Positions 1 through 7,255 of a DNA stretch of 28,565 nt are shown here, in pieces. Below the pieces are notes generated by a model that saw only the letters and a list, made by a program, of their open reading frames with translations, was not told where the DNA came from and ran no database searches. This DNA comes from JBBQXK01 sp052387255. GTDB taxonomy: Bacteria > Pseudomonadota > Alphaproteobacteria > Rhodobacterales > Rhodobacteraceae. The stretch's first letter is position 1, and the number at the start of each line of letters is the position of its first letter. The position numbers and the translations under genes are program-made. The stretch lies in NCBI GenBank assembly GCA_052387255.1, contig JBQTJI010000060.1:1-28565 (forward strand), in the 5' to 3' direction.

Positions 1-66
1 AGTACAAAGAGTATTTCGCTGCGCAAGTCGCCAAGATCAACGCGCCTAAAGACTACAAATTGGATC
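1..66 (+). other. Possible 3' end of an unresolved upstream gene
   Basis: The first 60 bases are clearly poorer in G+C than the rest of the window. In frame 3 they read as a protein-like stretch (YKEYFAAQVAKINAPKDYK), but this frame has no stop before the hairpin at 67-96 and runs on into sequence without coding character. Frame 2 stops with TAA at 47-49, 17 bases before the hairpin, which is a natural gene end, but its peptide is less protein-like. The likely meaning is that a gene on the plus strand ends near here, with its frame unresolved because so little is visible. I cannot name a family. Confidence 0.2.
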
Positions 67-96
67 GGCGGGGCAGTCAAATTGGACTGCCCCGCC
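67..96 (+). terminator. Strong hairpin, probable terminator
   Basis: A perfect 12-bp inverted repeat (GGCGGGGCAGTC at 67-78 and its complement at 85-96) encloses a 6-base loop AAATTG. There is no clear T-run after it. It probably ends transcription of whatever gene precedes the window; being symmetric it could act from either side, but the luxR-type gene on the minus strand ends about 200 bases away. Confidence 0.5.
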
Positions 97-301
97 AAGC
101 TGCCGCGCTTGGGGATGAGAACGGCAACGACGTCCGACCAATCATCGACCGGCGCAGGAATAGCACCGACCGATGGCACCACGGGGCAGGGGAAGCAACC
201 GTCCCACCCCGTTTCACTGCGGCCCCGACCCGCCCGAAATCGCGGCTGCCGGTCGGGAGCCTGGTGTTCCGAGGGCCAACGCCCTGCTCGCCGGAACAAG
301 A
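97..301. other. Non-coding stretch, nothing recognised
   Basis: Between the hairpin and the stop of the LuxR-type gene I see no convincing gene, RNA or repeat. Open frames cross this part on the plus strand, but they are shadows of high-GC sequence, Arg/Pro/Ser-rich and without a ribosome binding site. Confidence 0.4.
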
Positions 302-1111
302 TCAGATTGCAACTTTCCGTGGCGGCAGGACAGTCAGGGAATCCATACCTGCCGCATCAGGCCGCACGAAGATCAGGTTCAGCAGCGTGCCCTTGGCCAC
401 CGCCTGGGCGGTGGTGTCGACATTCAGCGCCTCGCGCGCCAGGCGCAGGTGCTTTTCCACCATCGCCGTCGAAACCCCCAGGATCACCGCCACATCCGCC
501 GTGGTCTTGCCGTCGGCCACCCATTCCAGCGCCTCGCGCTGCCGCACGGTCAGGTCGCGGCGGACATGGGCGGCAGGCAGGCTGGCGATGCGCAGATGCA
601 TCATCTGCGCCACGGCCATGATGGCGGAACCGTCACTGGCCCAGATGCGGTCGACGTCATCGTGGGTCAGGTCGGGATCGGCCGCCATCCCCAGGGCCCC
701 CTTGGTGCGGCCCGCCATCTCGGGAAAACTGATCGCCAGGCCCGCGACGATGCCGAACCGGTCGTTGACGCGCACCGCCTCGGCCTCATCCCGGGACAGG
801 CGGCCGGCGGTGAACTCCTCTTGCACCCAGCGCCACGTCGTCACGCCCGTGCTGCGCAGCGCCCAGCGGTAGATGGGCGTCTTCAGATAGAACCCGCCGC
901 GGAAGTACAGCCGCGCATAGTCGGGGTCCGAGGTCGACAGGAACAGCGCATCGTCGGGGTCGCCGATCGACCGTTCGGTGCGGAACCGCGTCAGGCCATA
1001 GTTCAGGCGGCGGAATCCCAGGTCAGCGAAGTAGGCCGACGCCGGGGCCCAGACGGCATCGACGCAGTCGGCCCCGGCAATGCGGCCCAGAAGCTGCAAG
1101 GTGTCGGTCAT
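302..1111 (-). CDS. LuxR-family solo transcriptional regulator
   Basis: The 269-residue protein has the two-domain plan of quorum-sensing LuxR regulators: an N-terminal autoinducer-binding-like domain (about 25-180) and a C-terminal LuxR helix-turn-helix (about 187-245, LTVRQREALEWVADGKTTAD then VSTAMVEKHL). Aligned by eye to TraR/LuxR, the ligand pocket keeps Tyr69 (TraR Y61), Pro79 (P71) and Trp93 (W85), but has Tyr65 for W57 and Thr78 for the key Asp70 that binds the acyl-homoserine-lactone amide. No luxI-type synthase is in the window, so it looks like a solo, possibly with a non-AHL ligand. The start is ATG with GAAGGA upstream. The last 20 residues after the HTH are an extension. The gene lies 179 bases downstream of the flavoprotein gene on the same strand, with an AT-rich palindrome between them. 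Confidence 0.85.
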   Translation of the reverse strand: MTDTLQLLGRIAGADCVDAVWAPASAYFADLGFRRLNYGLTRFRTERSIGDPDDALFLSTSDPDYARLYFRGGFYLKTPIYRWALRSTGVTTWRWVQEEFTAGRLSRDEAEAVRVNDRFGIVAGLAISFPEMAGRTKGALGMAADPDLTHDDVDRIWASDGSAIMAVAQMMHLRIASLPAAHVRRDLTVRQREALEWVADGKTTADVAVILGVSTAMVEKHLRLAREALNVDTTAQAVAKGTLLNLIFVRPDAAGMDSLTVLPPRKVAI

Positions 1112-1273
1112 CCGGCAGCCGTTCCTTCGTCGTTGCGCGCCAGCGTCACGGCCAATCCGCCGGTGCGAAGCGCTGCAAAGCCTGTCTCATCCCGCAATGG
1201 TTGTACCCTTGCGTCGGCGCCCGTGTCGAGGGCAAAGCCCTGCGGCATCCTGTCGAGTTTATTTACATAATAT

Positions 1274-1290
1274 TGATTACAGGATAATCA
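1274..1290. promoter_or_regulatory. Candidate operator palindrome upstream of the LuxR-type gene
   Basis: TGATTACAGGATAATCA is a perfect inverted repeat: 6-bp half sites TGATTA and TAATCA separated by 5 bases. It sits in the only AT-rich stretch of the gap between the flavoprotein gene and the luxR-type gene (about 1257-1290), just after the flavoprotein stop. On the minus strand, AT-rich -10-like sequence (TATTAT, TATGTAAAT) follows it. It could be an operator for autoregulation; this is inference from position and symmetry. Confidence 0.35.
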
Positions 1291-2466
1291 TCAGACCGCC
1301 TGACCCGCGACCCAGGCCGAAGACCAGGCCCATTGGAAGTTGTACCCGCCGAGCCAGCCCGTGATGTCGACCACTTCCCCGATGAAGTGCAACCCCGGCA
1401 CGCCCTTTGCCTCCATCGTTCGGCTGTCCAGCGCGTCCGTGTCGATGCCGCCCAGCGTGACCTCGGCCGTGCGCCAGCCCTCGGTGCCGACAGGTTTCAG
1501 TTGCATGTCATGGACCTGGCCTGCGATCCGGTCGAGCGCTGCGTTCGACTGGTCGGCAAGATTGCCGGTTGTTCCGCTGCGGTCCTCGATGACGCGCGCC
1601 AGGCGTTCGGGCAGCACGTCCGCCAGTGCACTGCGCAGCGCGGTACGGCCCGACTGTGCGCGACGTGCCCGCAGATGCGCTGCAACATTCTGTCCCCGCG
1701 CCAGATCGACCAGGATCGGCTGACCCGGCTCCCAATAGCTCGAGGCTTGCAGCACGGCCGGTCCCGACAGTCCCCGATGCGTGAAAAGAACCGCTTCGTC
1801 AAACCCTTGCCGACCCGCCTTGACATGGCCCGCGACCGCCACACCGGCCAGCGGGCGCATCCAGTCCAGTTCCTGCTCGGCAAAGGTCATGGGCACCAGA
1901 CCCGGGCGCGGCTCGACCACGGGCACACCGAAGGCGCGGGCGATGTCATAGCCCGCACCGGTCGCCCCCATCTTCGGAATCGACTTGCCGCCGGTCGCCA
2001 CGACCACCCTGCCCGCGGTTACAACACCACGCGAGGTTTCGATGGCAAATCCTTGATTTTCATTGGTAACCGAGCCGAACGCCGTGCCGGTCCACAGCGT
2101 CGCACCGACCCGTTCTGCATGCCTCCGCAACATGTCCACGATCTGCATGGCGGACCCGTCGCAGAACAGCTGCCCCAGCGTCTTTTCATGCCAGGCAATG
2201 CCCGCCGCATCGACCCGCGCGACAAAGTCGCGCGCCGTGAACCGCCGCAGCGCCGAGATGGCAAAGCGCGGGTTGCGGCCCAGGAACCGGTCGGGCGCGA
2301 TGCCAAGGTTGGTGAAGTTGCACCGCCCCCCGCCCGAGATGCGGATCTTCTCGCCGACCTTCGCGCCGTGCTCGACCACCAGCACGCTGCGGCCCCGACG
2401 ACCGGCCTCGGCGGCGCAGAACAGGCCCGCCGCACCCGCCCCCAGAATGACGACATCCACCTTCAT
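1291..2466 (-). CDS. BaiN/HI0933-family NAD(P)/FAD-dependent oxidoreductase
   Basis: This is a 391-residue flavoprotein of the HI0933/YhiN/BaiN family. The N-terminus begins with the dinucleotide-binding motif GAGAAG (9-14) after the beta strand VDVVILGAG, followed by VVEHGAKVGEK and the family signature SGGGRCNFTN (44-53). A central VVVATGGKSIPKMGATGAGY and the C-terminal LHFIGEVVDITGWLGGYN, which closes the FAD site, are present, so it appears intact. The physiological substrate is generally unknown for this family; BaiN of gut clostridia was proposed to act on bile acid intermediates, which should not be transferred here. I chose ATG at 2466 because the family starts right before the first beta strand; an upstream TTG would add 12 unlike residues. 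It is followed on the same strand by the luxR-type regulator. Confidence 0.88.
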   Translation of the reverse strand: MKVDVVILGAGAAGLFCAAEAGRRGRSVLVVEHGAKVGEKIRISGGGRCNFTNLGIAPDRFLGRNPRFAISALRRFTARDFVARVDAAGIAWHEKTLGQLFCDGSAMQIVDMLRRHAERVGATLWTGTAFGSVTNENQGFAIETSRGVVTAGRVVVATGGKSIPKMGATGAGYDIARAFGVPVVEPRPGLVPMTFAEQELDWMRPLAGVAVAGHVKAGRQGFDEAVLFTHRGLSGPAVLQASSYWEPGQPILVDLARGQNVAAHLRARRAQSGRTALRSALADVLPERLARVIEDRSGTTGNLADQSNAALDRIAGQVHDMQLKPVGTEGWRTAEVTLGGIDTDALDSRTMEAKGVPGLHFIGEVVDITGWLGGYNFQWAWSSAWVAGQAV

Positions 2467-2567
2467 GGGCACGGGTCTAGCGCCTGCGCCCTGCCCCGGC
2501 AACCGCCCGGAAAAGCGCCTGAAACACCTTGCAGGCCCGGCGCGGCTTCGCTAGAAGAGCCGCCAGT

Positions 2568-2642
2568 TGGGGCGTCGCCAAGCGGTAAGGCAGCGGTTTT
2601 TGGTACCGCCATACCTAGGTTCGAATCCTAGCGCCCCAGCCA
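2568..2642 (+). tRNA. tRNA-Gln (anticodon TTG)
   Basis: A complete cloverleaf can be drawn by hand: a 7-bp acceptor stem (TGGGGCG with CGCCCCA), a D arm, an anticodon stem GCGGT/ACCGC with loop TTTTGGT (anticodon TTG at 2600-2602), and a T arm with the invariant GGTTCGAATCC. The discriminator is G and CCA is encoded. The gene stands alone. Its 3' end is one base from the stop codon of the convergent gene that follows, a typical position for an element inserted at a tRNA. Confidence 0.97.
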
Positions 2643-2643
2643 C

Positions 2644-3264
2644 CTACTGTTCTTCCGGCGCGTCGTCATCGCCCACGTCCTCGACCACAAGCGGCGCGGA
2701 CGCCAGGTTTGCGTCGGGATCGTCCGGCGTGTTGTCCGGCGACCCTTGCGCCCCCACGAACAGCGGGTTCGCCGCAGGCGTGGTCCCCGCAGGCGGAAAC
2801 GGCACCAGCGACACGGCGCGGAACAGGTCGGGGCTCAGCGTGGCACCGGCATCGCCGACGTCCACCTCGACCCGGTAGGGCAGCGCGATGAGCGCGTTCT
2901 GCGCAAAGAACACCAGCCGCGTGCCGTGATAGGCGGGGGCCGCGATACCGGTGAAGTCGGGCATCCCGTGGTCGCGCAGGCGCAGCACGCCGTCGGTCCA
3001 GGGCGCATTCGGGTCTTCGCCCGCCACCTGCGCGCGATAGGCGGCCTCATAGGCCGCCGGGTCCTCGATCACGCGGTAGTCCGCCCCCGCCGCAAGGTGG
3101 GCCACGGCGCGGGCCATGGTCGCCGCCGCATCGGGATGCCGCAGGCCCGGTGCCGCCGCAGCCAGCGCGGCCAGGGTGCCAACCTCGGTCTCGCCCTCCA
3201 CGATGACCACGCTTTGGGCAGCGTCGTCGATGCCCAATGCCACCTGAGGAATGCCGTCTGTCAT
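2644..3264 (-). CDS. Hypothetical acidic protein, partner of the 1256-residue protein
   Basis: A 206-residue protein that I do not recognise. It has no signal peptide and no membrane segment. It is strongly acidic, with an Ala-rich helical first part (about 25-60), a mixed middle (DYRVIEDPAAYEAAYRAQV, then YHGTRLVFFAQNALIALPYR around 112-131) and a disordered acidic tail ending VVEDVGDDDAPEEQ. The start is ATG with an AAGGA about 7 bases upstream. It begins 28 bases after the stop of the large 1256-residue gene and is surely co-transcribed with it. Small acidic proteins encoded right beside a large effector-like protein are often chaperones, adaptors or immunity proteins; that role is only an inference. 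Its stop lies one base from the tRNA-Gln 3' end. Confidence 0.75.
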   Translation of the reverse strand: MTDGIPQVALGIDDAAQSVVIVEGETEVGTLAALAAAAPGLRHPDAAATMARAVAHLAAGADYRVIEDPAAYEAAYRAQVAGEDPNAPWTDGVLRLRDHGMPDFTGIAAPAYHGTRLVFFAQNALIALPYRVEVDVGDAGATLSPDLFRAVSLVPFPPAGTTPAANPLFVGAQGSPDNTPDDPDANLASAPLVVEDVGDDDAPEEQ

Positions 3265-3292
3265 CTGTTTTTCCTTTTCCGATCAGGTGTTG

Positions 3293-6200
3293 TCAGTCGA
3301 TCTTCGCCCATTCGGCATCGATCCAGTCGCGGGTGGCCTTGGTCAGCGTGCCGGGCGGGACGGTCTTTTGCCACAGCGCCGGTTCGCCGGTGGTGGGGTC
3401 GGGTGCTACGACAAAGAACGTGTGGTCCGCCCCGCTGCCCCAGTTGGTGTCGGCCAGCACGAACTCGGGCGCGCCGAGATCGGCCATCATGCGCGACAGC
3501 AGCGGCCCGGTGACGGCCTTTTCCCAGGCGGCGGTCTCTTCGGCCAGCTTCTTGGTGTAGTCCTCGTCGGTCACCGTCTCGCCCTTGTCGGTCTTGCCCT
3601 TCTTCCAGGCGTCGGCGTCCGCCTTGCCACGCGCCGCGTTGGCGGTCTTGGTCGCCTTCTTGATCGCCGTCTCCAGCTCGGCGGGCGTCATCTCGGCGGT
3701 CGGCTTGTGCGCGGTAATGCCGTCGCCGTAGGCGGTCTTGAGGTCCTCGGTCTTGGCGTTGTCGACCTTGGGCTGCATTTCCTTCATGAACATTTCCAGG
3801 GCCTTGTCGGCCGGAATCTTCGTGTCGCGCAGCGCGCGGCCGGGTTTCAGCAGGTTGTCCTCCATCGCCTGGTCGCGCTTGGTCTGGGTGTCGCCCTTCA
3901 GCTTGTCCAGCGACGGGTGGTTCGGCAGCGCGTTGAAGCCGTGCATGCCGGTGGTACGCATCGTGATCATGTCTTCGGTCTTGCCGGTCATGCCCGTCAG
4001 GAAGCCCTTGAGCACATCCTTGGTGCGGGTGGCCTCGTCGGGTTTCGGATCACCGGCCTTGGGCGTCGTCTGCCGCTCGGCCAGGGTATCGCCGTGCAGC
4101 GCCTGCGTCGCCTCGGTGGTCTGGCCGCCGCTGCCGAGGGCCCAGGGCAGGTATTCGTTTTCCTTCTTTGTGCCAAAGACTTGCGTGACGGCGTTGATGA
4201 AGGCGTCGGACTTCACATGGTCGACCATGGTCACTGCCTCGGGCGCGTTCTTGTCGATCCCCAGCGAGGCGAGCGCGATCTCGGTCATCACCTCGATGAA
4301 GTCTTCCTTCTTGCGGACCTCCTTTTCGGGGTTGATCCGCTTGAGGATATAGCGCCCCGAGGTGGACGAGCCGTCGTTGGCATCCTTCACCTCGTCCAGC
4401 GGATCATAGACAAAGCTGAAGGCCGCCGCGACATCGCCCTTGAGCTTGGACAGGCGCAGCGCCGCTTTCTTGTCCTCCTCTTCCTTCTTCTTTTTCTGCT
4501 CTTCGGGCGGCAGTCCGCTGTTTCCGGCCAGGTTCTTGGTCGAGATGGCACCGCTCAGCGTGGCCAGGCCTGCGTTGTTCGCCGACCCAAGCGAAGCCTT
4601 GGTCGAACTTGCACCGCGCTGCGCGGTCGAAGAGGCCAGCGAGTATTCCCAGCTGCGCATGATCGGATCGTCGCCGGGCGGCGTGTTCGAGACGGCAGGC
4701 ACCTCGGGGCCGAAGGGCGGCTTGTACTTGCCGGTGCCCGCGATCTGGGCATAGGCCCCCATCGCGCCCAGGGGATCGGTCTCGCGCATGCGCCGCGTCG
4801 GCGCGGTCGAAAAGCACGATCCCACCGGACCCTGGTCCAGCGGTTTCAGCATCGAGGCCATGACACTGTCGCGCACGTCGCCCTTGCCCACGGCGTCGGT
4901 CGGGCCCTTGCCCGTGGCGCGCTGCACCAGGCCCTTGGCGTTCGGGTCGGTCGGTTCGGGCACGTTCTTGAGGATCGTCCCCGCCTTGCCCGCATTGGTC
5001 GGGTCCTTCAGGAAATCGACGGTCTTCAGCATGTGGCTCGACAGCGCGGGGCGCGGGTTCTTCAGCGCGGTCGGATTGAACAGCGCGTCGCCGATGGCAT
5101 TCTTGGCCTTGTCGCTGTCCAGGTCGATGGTGCCATCGTCCTTGTAGAGCGCGCGGCCCACCGACATCGAGCGCTTCTGTTCGAGTTCCCCGAAACTTGT
5201 GGCGGGAAGTTCATTCGTCGGGTTGTTCTCGAACTGGCGGCCCGAGGCCATGTAGTCGCCCATGCGGGCGAAGTATTCGGGGCCGGCGCTGCCCCCCATC
5301 TTCATCAGCTTGGTTGCGTATTCGGCCGAATAGTCTTCCTTGTACGACTTGCCGCCCCCGGCAAAACCACCGGCCTTGAGGTCGATCATCTTGCCCAGGT
5401 TGCCCGCCACCGCCTCGTGGTGTTCGCCGGTGCGGGCCGCCTCGAGCGCCGTCGCGGTCAGGTCGGGGTCGCGGGTGGCCCCCTTGATCAGTTCCAGCGC
5501 CGCCCCGCCCGAAAATTTCTTGGGCGCATCGGGCGACAGCGGGCCGGTGGTCATCGCATCTTCGACGACCTTCTTGCCCTTGGCGGCCTTTTCGTACTCC
5601 TGCGCCTTGGTCAACGCCGCCTTCGCCTCGGCAATCGCCTTCTGTGCCGCCTTGACCGCCTTGTTGCGCTTGCCGCCCTTCTTCAGCGCGTTCGCGTCTT
5701 CAAGTGCTTTCTCGGCATCGGCCAGCAACCCCTTGGCGGTGGTCACATCGCCGGATGCCTTGGCCAGCAATTCCGGGGTGATCGCGATATCGCCGCCGAG
5801 CGTTTCGTCAAAGGCATCGAGCGCCTCCTTGGCGGCAAGCGCGGCCGCGGGGTATTCGCCCGCCATGGCCAGCAGGTTTGCGTTGTCCTTGAGAAGCTCC
5901 AGCGCCTTGCCCGCCCCGTCGGTCACCGCCTTGCCGATCCGGTCGGCCAGCGACAGCACGTCCTCGACCACGCCACCGCCGCCTTCGACGACCGTGGGTT
6001 CCTCGGACTTCTTGCCGGACAGGGCCTGCTTGATCTTCTTGAACATGTTGCCCTCGCCCGCGCCCTCGTTCTCGGGACCCGACAGCCCCTCGCCCTGCCC
6101 CGGCCCGGACAGGTTCTCGCCCTGCGGCGACTGTTCGCCCTCGCTCTCGTTGCCCTCGTTGCTGTCCTGCTGGCGCTTGGCCAGTTCGCTGGTCGCCATG

Positions 6201-7063
6201 CTGCGCAACAGCGACAGGATCTGCCCGGATTTCTTGAGGTCGCGCTCGATCTCGGCCTTGAACATGCCGATCAGGCCGGTTGCCTTGCCCGCGACGGCCT
6301 TTTCCGCACCTTGAAGCATGGTCCGAAGATCGGCGGCCATGCCGCTGAATTCCTGCACGAGTTTCTCGCGCAGGCCCGCCTCGTTGTCGACCGTGGCATT
6401 GCCGTCGCCGCCACCCGTCAACTGCCTCAGGCCAGCCTCGGCCGCATCCAGCAGCTTTTCGGCGCGCTCAAGGCTGGCATTGGCCATCTCGGTTGCCGCC
6501 GTCTGGACGGCCTTGGACAGCTTGTCGACCCCCGGCAGGGCGCGTGCCACGGCATCCCGCAGCCCGGGCACGATGGCCTTGATGCGGGCCGCCAGTTTCT
6601 CTTTCCGCGCGGCGTCGGGATCGTCCTGGGTCTGGGCGGCGTCGCTGACCTGCTCGGCCACCTCGACCTCGGTGCCCTCCTGCGCCTCAAGCTCGCCGTC
6701 GTCGCTGTCCTCGATCCGCTGGCCGTTCGGCAGGATGACCACGACCTTGAGCGGCAGTTTCATCGACATGAAGTGCTTCTTGGCCAGCTTGGGCAGGCTG
6801 GCCGGAAACTCTTCGGTCGGGATGGTCATTTCCAGCGTCTTGCCGGTGGCGATCATCGTGCCGGTCATCGAGATGGCCGGAATGCCCCCCGCATCCTTGG
6901 CGGCCCGGAACATGACCTCGCAGCTTTTGAGCGGACTGGCCTTGAGGACGACGCCCTCCTTCGCCTTGAGCAGGGCAAAGTTGTGGGGCTTCTTCTTGCA
7001 GTCCCTGACGATCTCTTCCAGTTCGGCAAGCGAATTGCCGCTGGCGGATTCATCTTTGGCCAT
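3293..7063 (-). CDS. Giant multidomain protein with papain/calpain-like C-terminal signature
   Basis: A 1256-residue protein I do not recognise as a named family. Layout: residues 1-120, a compact Lys-rich alpha/beta module; 120-150, acidic; 150-298, Ala/Glu/Lys helices; 298-338, a Gly/Ser/Glu low-complexity linker; 340-505, long charged helices, probably coiled coil; 510-740, mixed; 741-1256, a putative peptidase. The last part contains DQGPVGSCF (743-751), which fits the QGxxGSCW active-site motif of papain and calpain with Cys750, and ends with ADTNWG (1204-1209) and DHTFFVVAPDP (1213-1223), giving candidate His1214 and Asp1222 or Asn1207. A 460-residue gap, including a Lys/Glu coil (854-866), separates Cys and His. 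No signal peptide or membrane segment is seen. The start is ATG at 7063 with GGAGG six bases upstream. The protein is Lys-rich compared with its Arg-rich neighbours. It is followed after 28 bases by the acidic 206-residue gene. Confidence 0.85.
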   Translation of the reverse strand: MAKDESASGNSLAELEEIVRDCKKKPHNFALLKAKEGVVLKASPLKSCEVMFRAAKDAGGIPAISMTGTMIATGKTLEMTIPTEEFPASLPKLAKKHFMSMKLPLKVVVILPNGQRIEDSDDGELEAQEGTEVEVAEQVSDAAQTQDDPDAARKEKLAARIKAIVPGLRDAVARALPGVDKLSKAVQTAATEMANASLERAEKLLDAAEAGLRQLTGGGDGNATVDNEAGLREKLVQEFSGMAADLRTMLQGAEKAVAGKATGLIGMFKAEIERDLKKSGQILSLLRSMATSELAKRQQDSNEGNESEGEQSPQGENLSGPGQGEGLSGPENEGAGEGNMFKKIKQALSGKKSEEPTVVEGGGGVVEDVLSLADRIGKAVTDGAGKALELLKDNANLLAMAGEYPAAALAAKEALDAFDETLGGDIAITPELLAKASGDVTTAKGLLADAEKALEDANALKKGGKRNKAVKAAQKAIAEAKAALTKAQEYEKAAKGKKVVEDAMTTGPLSPDAPKKFSGGAALELIKGATRDPDLTATALEAARTGEHHEAVAGNLGKMIDLKAGGFAGGGKSYKEDYSAEYATKLMKMGGSAGPEYFARMGDYMASGRQFENNPTNELPATSFGELEQKRSMSVGRALYKDDGTIDLDSDKAKNAIGDALFNPTALKNPRPALSSHMLKTVDFLKDPTNAGKAGTILKNVPEPTDPNAKGLVQRATGKGPTDAVGKGDVRDSVMASMLKPLDQGPVGSCFSTAPTRRMRETDPLGAMGAYAQIAGTGKYKPPFGPEVPAVSNTPPGDDPIMRSWEYSLASSTAQRGASSTKASLGSANNAGLATLSGAISTKNLAGNSGLPPEEQKKKKEEEDKKAALRLSKLKGDVAAAFSFVYDPLDEVKDANDGSSTSGRYILKRINPEKEVRKKEDFIEVMTEIALASLGIDKNAPEAVTMVDHVKSDAFINAVTQVFGTKKENEYLPWALGSGGQTTEATQALHGDTLAERQTTPKAGDPKPDEATRTKDVLKGFLTGMTGKTEDMITMRTTGMHGFNALPNHPSLDKLKGDTQTKRDQAMEDNLLKPGRALRDTKIPADKALEMFMKEMQPKVDNAKTEDLKTAYGDGITAHKPTAEMTPAELETAIKKATKTANAARGKADADAWKKGKTDKGETVTDEDYTKKLAEETAAWEKAVTGPLLSRMMADLGAPEFVLADTNWGSGADHTFFVVAPDPTTGEPALWQKTVPPGTLTKATRDWIDAEWAKID

Positions 7064-7240
7064 CAATTCCCTCCAAAACCGTCAGGTTCCGTGGCCGGGC
7101 ACGCACAATTTCCGGGTCGGAACACATCGCTGCAATGGTGCTGTGGTAGCATGCCCCGTGCCGCGCTGTAAACCGGGATGATGGGGTGGGGCCGGGTGGC
7201 TAACAGTTCATCCACTACACAAGCTTTGCGTCGCAACATA

Positions 7241-7251
7241 TTGACAGTCAA
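7241..7251. promoter_or_regulatory. Palindrome in the upstream region of the giant gene
   Basis: TTGACAGTCAA is a perfect odd-centred palindrome in the 192-base space between the aroB stop and the start of the giant gene. It lies in a short AT-richer patch. Read on the minus strand it offers a TTGACT -35-like hexamer, but no good -10 hexamer follows at 16-18 bases. It is a candidate control site only. Confidence 0.25.
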
Positions 7252-7255
7252 CCCA

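Noticed and set aside
60..872. Plus-strand open frame beginning with TTG at 60 and crossing the hairpin
   Set aside because: The TTG start overlaps the terminator-like hairpin and the frame runs antisense through the LuxR-type gene; only its first codons and upstream part look protein-like.
3251..7171. A 1306-codon open frame on the plus strand opposite the giant gene
   Set aside because: It is a mirror of the high-GC coding strand: Arg/Gly/His/Leu-rich, no domain, no ribosome binding site. The minus-strand frame has a strong GGAGG site, balanced composition and recognisable motifs.
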